A DNA stretch of 17,481 nt, taken from positions 1 to 17,481 of the forward strand of contig JBBTWG010000042.1 in NCBI GenBank assembly GCA_038062935.1. Reading direction: 5' to 3'. The notes under the pieces are model-generated. The model did not search any database, was not told the origin of the DNA, and saw only the letters and a list, made by a program, of their open reading frames with translations. Below, one piece after another: positions 14,935 to 17,481 of the stretch. A program made the position numbers and the translations under genes. Every line of letters starts with the position of its first letter. The first letter of the stretch is position 1. This DNA is from JBBTWG01 sp038062935 (GTDB lineage Bacteria; Patescibacteriota; Gracilibacteria; UBA1369; UBA12463).

Positions 14935-15351
14935 ATGATTCCCTTCTTCCTCATTACTCCCGAAAAAATTGTGTACCAGGATACGGTCGATAGCGTTTCG
15001 TTGCCGACGCCGGATGGCGAGATTACGATTCTTCCTCACCATATCCCACTCGTGACGATGCTCGGATCTGGCGTGATGCGACTGAAAAAAGGAAATGATG
15101 AACATTTTCTTTCGTGTTCGAATGGCGTAGTGAAGATCGATAAAAATGGTGTAACAGTGCTCGCAGATAATGCGGAAACGGCAGATTCACTCATCGAAGA
15201 AGATATCGAAAAAGCCCAGTTGGCAGCGAAAAATGCTATGACGATGAAGAAACAAGATAGTGTAGATTTTGCGCAAGCAGTGGCGATTCTGGAACGAGAA
15301 ACGGCAAAACTGAAAGCGGTACGAAGGCACAAGAGCCGGAGAAATGTGTGA
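14935..15351 (+). CDS. atpC: F-type ATP synthase subunit epsilon
   Basis: Epsilon is part of the central stalk and regulates ATP hydrolysis. The 138-residue protein has the N-terminal beta-sandwich with the typical LPTPDGEITILPHHIPLV segment (about 23-40) and a C-terminal helical pair (about 90-132) rich in Lys, Glu and Ala. The ATG follows the atpD stop by 3 bases, so the two are translated together. The gene ends in TGA (15349-15351), and that stop lies inside the first unit of a 7-base tandem array that fills the junction with the next gene. Confidence 0.94.
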   Translation: MIPFFLITPEKIVYQDTVDSVSLPTPDGEITILPHHIPLVTMLGSGVMRLKKGNDEHFLSCSNGVVKIDKNGVTVLADNAETADSLIEEDIEKAQLAAKNAMTMKKQDSVDFAQAVAILERETAKLKAVRRHKSRRNV

Positions 15352-15408
15352 CGTGTGACTATTGACTTATAACTTCCTAAATCCTAATTCCTACATCCTC
15401 AATCCTCC
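15346..15408 (+). repeat. Degenerate 7-base tandem array, nine units
   Basis: From the last bases of atpC to one base before the next ATG the sequence divides exactly into nine 7-base units. Units one and two are identical (GTGTGAC), three is TATTGAC, four TTATAAC, and units five to nine (15374-15408) all fit WTCCTMM. The sequence drifts from a GAC-ending to a TCCT-containing form while keeping the register. It replaces a ribosome-binding site and is pyrimidine-rich next to the start codon. Short 7-base tandem repeats are known from cyanobacteria and other genomes; whether this one has a role is not known. Confidence 0.8.
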
Positions 15409-15409
15409 C

Positions 15410-15625
15410 ATGAAATCCGGCCTCATGTACGCATTATCGCTCGCTTGGGATCTCGGATACATTATCGCTCTTCCTATCGCGATTCTCGGATTCGGTGGAG
15501 CCTATGCGGATAAACACTGGCAAAGCTCTCCTCTCTTTCTCCTCATCGGGATTGGATTGGCACTCATGATTACGGCTATTGGGGTCTCGAGAAAGATTAT
15601 AAAACTTATGAAAGAAACGAAATAA
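15410..15625 (+). CDS. AtpZ/AtpI-family ATP synthase accessory protein
   Basis: This 71-residue protein has two membrane helices (about 14-31 and 42-59) joined by a short loop, GGAYADKHWQSSP (29-41). That is the layout of the AtpZ/AtpI family (PF09527), small proteins encoded with F-type ATP synthases and implicated in c-ring assembly or Mg2+/Ca2+ handling. The C-terminus is basic. The frame is open upstream to a TTG at 15362, but those residues would be encoded by the 7-base repeat array, so the ATG at 15410 is preferred. atpB starts 3 bases after its stop, so the two are almost certainly translated together. It occupies the place, before atpB, where atpI usually lies. Confidence 0.82.
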   Translation: MKSGLMYALSLAWDLGYIIALPIAILGFGGAYADKHWQSSPLFLLIGIGLALMITAIGVSRKIIKLMKETK

Positions 15626-15628
15626 CTT

Positions 15629-16522
15629 ATGAACTCAACCTCTCAACATCTCATCGCTCGGTACGAAATTGCTTCTGCGGAAGGTGCTTCTGTGACTGAA
15701 ACGACAACAGCTACTGAAACTCACGCTTCTACCGAGAAAGTATTCTTCCCTCCGACGATTAACTCGGAAACGATTGCGCATGTTGGATCTTTTGAGATTC
15801 GCAACACCTTGATTATGTCGTGGCTCACGGTGCTGGTGCTCGTGATTGTGGCTTGGAGGACACGTAAGACGAAATATGAAATGGTTCCTGGGAAATTTCA
15901 GAATTTCATGGAAACGATCATTGAAGGGATTTTTGATTTCTTCCAGAGTGTGACGCAGAACAGGAAAGAGACGAAGCTTTTCTTCGGAGTGTGTGCGACG
16001 ATTTTCCTTTACATTATTTCTTCCAACTGGCTCGGACTCTTGCCGGGCGTTGGTTCGATTGGGATTTTTGAGCAGCATAACGGTCATGAAGTACTTGTGC
16101 CACTACTGCGTTCTTCGTATTCGGACATCAATATGACTCTGGCAATTGCACTGATTTCTGTTGTGGTGACCCAGTTTTTTGGCATCATGCAGCTTGGTGC
16201 TTTCCATTATTTGGGGAAATTTTTTGTAAATCCTTTCCGTGATCCGATTGGATGTTTCGTGGGACTCCTGGAGTTCGTTTCCGAATTTGCCAAAATTATT
16301 TCTTTCTCTTTCCGTCTCTATGGCAATATATTTGCTGGCGATGTACTTCTGGCTGTGATGGCCTTCCTCTTGCCATTTATTGCTCCGATTCCGTTCTACG
16401 GTTTGGAACTTTTTGTGGGCCTGATTCAGGCACTTGTGTTCTGTCTGCTGACGCTCGTCTTCATGAAAATGGCAGCAACGCCTCATGGAGAACATGAGGA
16501 ACATGCAACTACTGGCGCGTGA
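15629..16522 (+). CDS. atpB: F-type ATP synthase subunit a
   Basis: Subunit a forms the proton half-channels beside the c ring in the membrane. The 297-residue protein has about six membrane segments. The essential arginine is R229 in SFSFRLYGNIFAGD, followed by the last hairpin with ELFVGLIQALVF (260-271). NWLGLLPG (133-140) is another family signature. The N-terminal 50 residues are hydrophilic with a Thr/Glu-rich run (22-35), longer than in many homologues. The C-terminus ends in a His/Glu-rich tail (286-292). It ends in TGA (16520-16522), and 45 bases of pyrimidine-rich spacer separate it from atpE. Confidence 0.96.
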   Translation: MNSTSQHLIARYEIASAEGASVTETTTATETHASTEKVFFPPTINSETIAHVGSFEIRNTLIMSWLTVLVLVIVAWRTRKTKYEMVPGKFQNFMETIIEGIFDFFQSVTQNRKETKLFFGVCATIFLYIISSNWLGLLPGVGSIGIFEQHNGHEVLVPLLRSSYSDINMTLAIALISVVVTQFFGIMQLGAFHYLGKFFVNPFRDPIGCFVGLLEFVSEFAKIISFSFRLYGNIFAGDVLLAVMAFLLPFIAPIPFYGLELFVGLIQALVFCLLTLVFMKMAATPHGEHEEHATTGA

Positions 16523-16567
16523 CTTTCTTATATTTCCTAATTCTTATCCCCTAATCTCCTTTCTTTT
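16519..16567 (+). repeat. 7-base register array in the atpB-atpE junction
   Basis: The 49 bases from the atpB stop to the atpE ATG divide into seven 7-base units with no remainder. Units two to five (16526-16553) all end in TA, three of them of the form TTTCCTA, ATTCTTA, TCCCCTA. The junction starts with GTGAC at the stop codon and turns into CCTAAT-like units, the same trend as at atpC-atpZ/I. The periodicity is weaker here and could be partly chance in a pyrimidine-rich leader. Confidence 0.5.
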
Positions 16568-16783
16568 ATGGACAAAAATCTCTTTGTCGCCCTTACTATC
16601 GCTCTCGGTGGGTTTGCTCCTGCTTTTGCGATCGGAAAATTGGCGAGTCACGCTATGGACGCTATTGGTCGCAACCCAGAAGCTGCTTCCAAAATTCAGA
16701 CTGCTATGATTCTCGCTGTGGCTTTCACGGAAGCTATCGCTATTTACGCTCTCGTTGTTGCTTTGATTATCAAATTCGTATAA
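16568..16783 (+). CDS. atpE: F-type ATP synthase subunit c
   Basis: Subunit c forms the rotating membrane ring. The 71-residue protein has two membrane helices around the polar loop GRNPEA (34-39). The ion-binding carboxylate is E55 in VAFTEAIAIYA. The next residue is Ala rather than the Ser/Thr typical of Na+ rings, which points to protons. Helix 1 lacks the usual run of GxGxGxG: it reads LGGFAPAFAIG (13-23), with only G14, G15 and G23 and a proline at 18, so helix packing in the ring must differ. There is no Shine-Dalgarno sequence; the leader is pyrimidine-rich. A small hairpin follows the stop codon. Confidence 0.95.
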   Translation: MDKNLFVALTIALGGFAPAFAIGKLASHAMDAIGRNPEAASKIQTAMILAVAFTEAIAIYALVVALIIKFV

Positions 16784-16785
16784 CA

Positions 16786-16798
16786 CCCGCTGAGCGGG
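16786..16798 (+). promoter_or_regulatory. Intercistronic hairpin after atpE
   Basis: CCCGC-TGA-GCGGG forms a 5-bp GC stem with a three-base loop, two bases after the atpE stop and 10 bases before the atpF ATG. There is no U run, so it is unlikely to be a terminator. A stem here could protect the atpE message end, which would suit the many copies of subunit c needed per ring, or limit atpF translation. Confidence 0.45.
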
Positions 16799-16808
16799 GC
16801 TCCATTTT

Positions 16809-17312
16809 ATGGAACTTATTACTAAGCTCGGTATTGATTGGAAAATTTTGATCGCTCAGATTGTGAATTTCACGATCCTGCTCCTGGTACTGCGTGCTTT
16901 TGTGTATCGACCACTGCTCGAACTTCTCGAAAAGAGACGTGACATGGTCACGAAATCGGTGGAAGATGCCAAAAATGCGGAGGAGCTGCTCACTGATATC
17001 GAAAAAACTCGATTGGAGGCGATGGAAAAAATTAAAGTACAATCGGTGAAAATTCTGGACGAAGCTTCCCAAAAAGCTGAAGCTATGAAGGCACAGATTA
17101 CTGATGCGGCTCGCAAGGAATCCGATATGATGTATTCTCAGGCAAAACTTCAGATGCAACAAGAAAAAGAACGCATGATGAAGCAACTGCACCAGGAGAT
17201 TGCGGAAATGGTCGTCACTGTTTCCCAGAAAGTTCTCCAACGAGAATTCTCTGATACAGATATGAAACGCGTCCTCCAGGAAGCTGCTCAGGAAATCGCA
17301 AAGAATAATTAA
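16809..17312 (+). CDS. atpF: F-type ATP synthase subunit b
   Basis: Subunit b is the peripheral stalk. The 167-residue protein has one N-terminal membrane helix (about 13-31), then FVYRPLLELLEKRRDMV (31-47), the usual start of the cytoplasmic helix, and a long charged coiled coil to the C-terminus with many Glu, Lys, Ala and Gln. The length is normal. Only one b-type gene is seen, so the stalk is probably a homodimer. It starts 25 bases after atpE and is followed after 19 bases by atpH. Confidence 0.94.
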   Translation: MELITKLGIDWKILIAQIVNFTILLLVLRAFVYRPLLELLEKRRDMVTKSVEDAKNAEELLTDIEKTRLEAMEKIKVQSVKILDEASQKAEAMKAQITDAARKESDMMYSQAKLQMQQEKERMMKQLHQEIAEMVVTVSQKVLQREFSDTDMKRVLQEAAQEIAKNN

Positions 17313-17331
17313 ACACTGTACTCCCGATCGT

Positions 17332-17481
17332 ATGCGAATGACTGCCCGACAATATGCCAATGCTCTCGTAGATTTTCTGAAGAAGAATCCTGCGAGTCAG
17401 GAAACTGCTGCTTCTTTTCTTTCGACGCTTCGGAAGAATCGTCAGGATCGGCTTCTAGGTCGCATCTTGATGATTGCGGAC
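17332..17481 (+). CDS. atpH: F-type ATP synthase subunit delta, incomplete
   Basis: The first 50 codons are present; the gene continues past the right edge. The start MRMTARQYANALVDF is the conserved N-terminal helix of delta (ARxYAxAL), and the following FLSTLRKNRQDRLLGRIL segment fits the second and third helices of its N-terminal domain. Delta joins the b stalk to the top of F1. A second in-frame ATG lies two codons later (17338). Its presence, with atpA and atpG expected next, shows that the operon is a normal F-type set rather than an N-ATPase, which lacks delta. Confidence 0.88.
   Translation, partial: MRMTARQYANALVDFLKKNPASQETAASFLSTLRKNRQDRLLGRILMIAD

Noticed and set aside
13549..17481. 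N-type (Na+) ATPase operon, suggested by the atpD-atpC start
   Set aside because: A delta subunit gene is present, AtpR is absent, and the c subunit lacks Ser/Thr after the ion-binding glutamate.
1..17481. CRISPR arrays, tRNA or rRNA genes, insertion sequences
   Set aside because: No spaced direct repeats of CRISPR length, no cloverleaf or rRNA signature sequence, and no transposase-like product were seen on reading; a covariance-model search would be the decisive test for small RNAs.

Overview
The window comes from a small-genome bacterium, most likely a member of the Candidate Phyla Radiation (Patescibacteria), with Peregrinibacteria-like lineages the best guess. The reasons are indirect: a threonyl-tRNA synthetase without the usual N-terminal TGS domain, an F-type ATP synthase c subunit with a degenerate glycine motif, no Shine-Dalgarno sequence in front of any gene, and large unrecognised proteins between core genes. 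UGA is a normal stop here: the sigma54 activator, atpC and atpB all end in TGA exactly where their families should end. That argues against the recoded Gracilibacteria/Absconditabacteria.

Layout. Bases 1-8314 are all minus-strand: an incomplete AAA-type ATPase at the left edge, uvrA (nucleotide excision repair), a bicupin-like protein, a PrsW-type membrane protease, a 530-residue protein of unknown function ending in a HicA-like domain, and recF. At 8315-8399 recF and a sigma54-dependent activator diverge, with promoter -35 boxes almost back to back. The activator and thrS follow on the plus strand. An unrecognised 656-residue gene then runs on the minus strand, and its end overlaps the end of thrS by 6 bases. 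From 13549 to the right edge is an ATP synthase operon in the order atpD-atpC-atpZ/I-atpB-atpE-atpF-atpH (cut off); atpA and atpG presumably lie beyond the edge.

Regulation. Several genes have readable sigma70-type promoters, typically TTGnCA, a 17-base spacer and a -10 box often preceded by TGn. For recF and the cupin gene the predicted transcript starts only a few bases before the ATG, so these mRNAs would be nearly leaderless. For recF this decides the start codon. The uvrA promoter is overlapped by an 18-bp near-palindrome in a classic operator position.

Structure not explained by genes. The atpC-atpZ/I junction is filled by a degenerate 7-base tandem array of nine units running up to the ATG. 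The 49 bases from the atpB stop to atpE also divide into seven 7-base units with similar sequence. A 10-base C run lies just upstream of the cupin promoter. The accessory genes (cupin, HicA-fusion, 656-residue protein) are visibly more AT-rich than uvrA and thrS. No RNA genes, CRISPR arrays or insertion sequences were seen, and no intergenic stretch exceeds 300 bases. I did not find a clearly new multi-gene system. The best candidates for new biology are the HicA-fusion protein, the 656-residue protein, the lone sigma54 activator and the heptad arrays.
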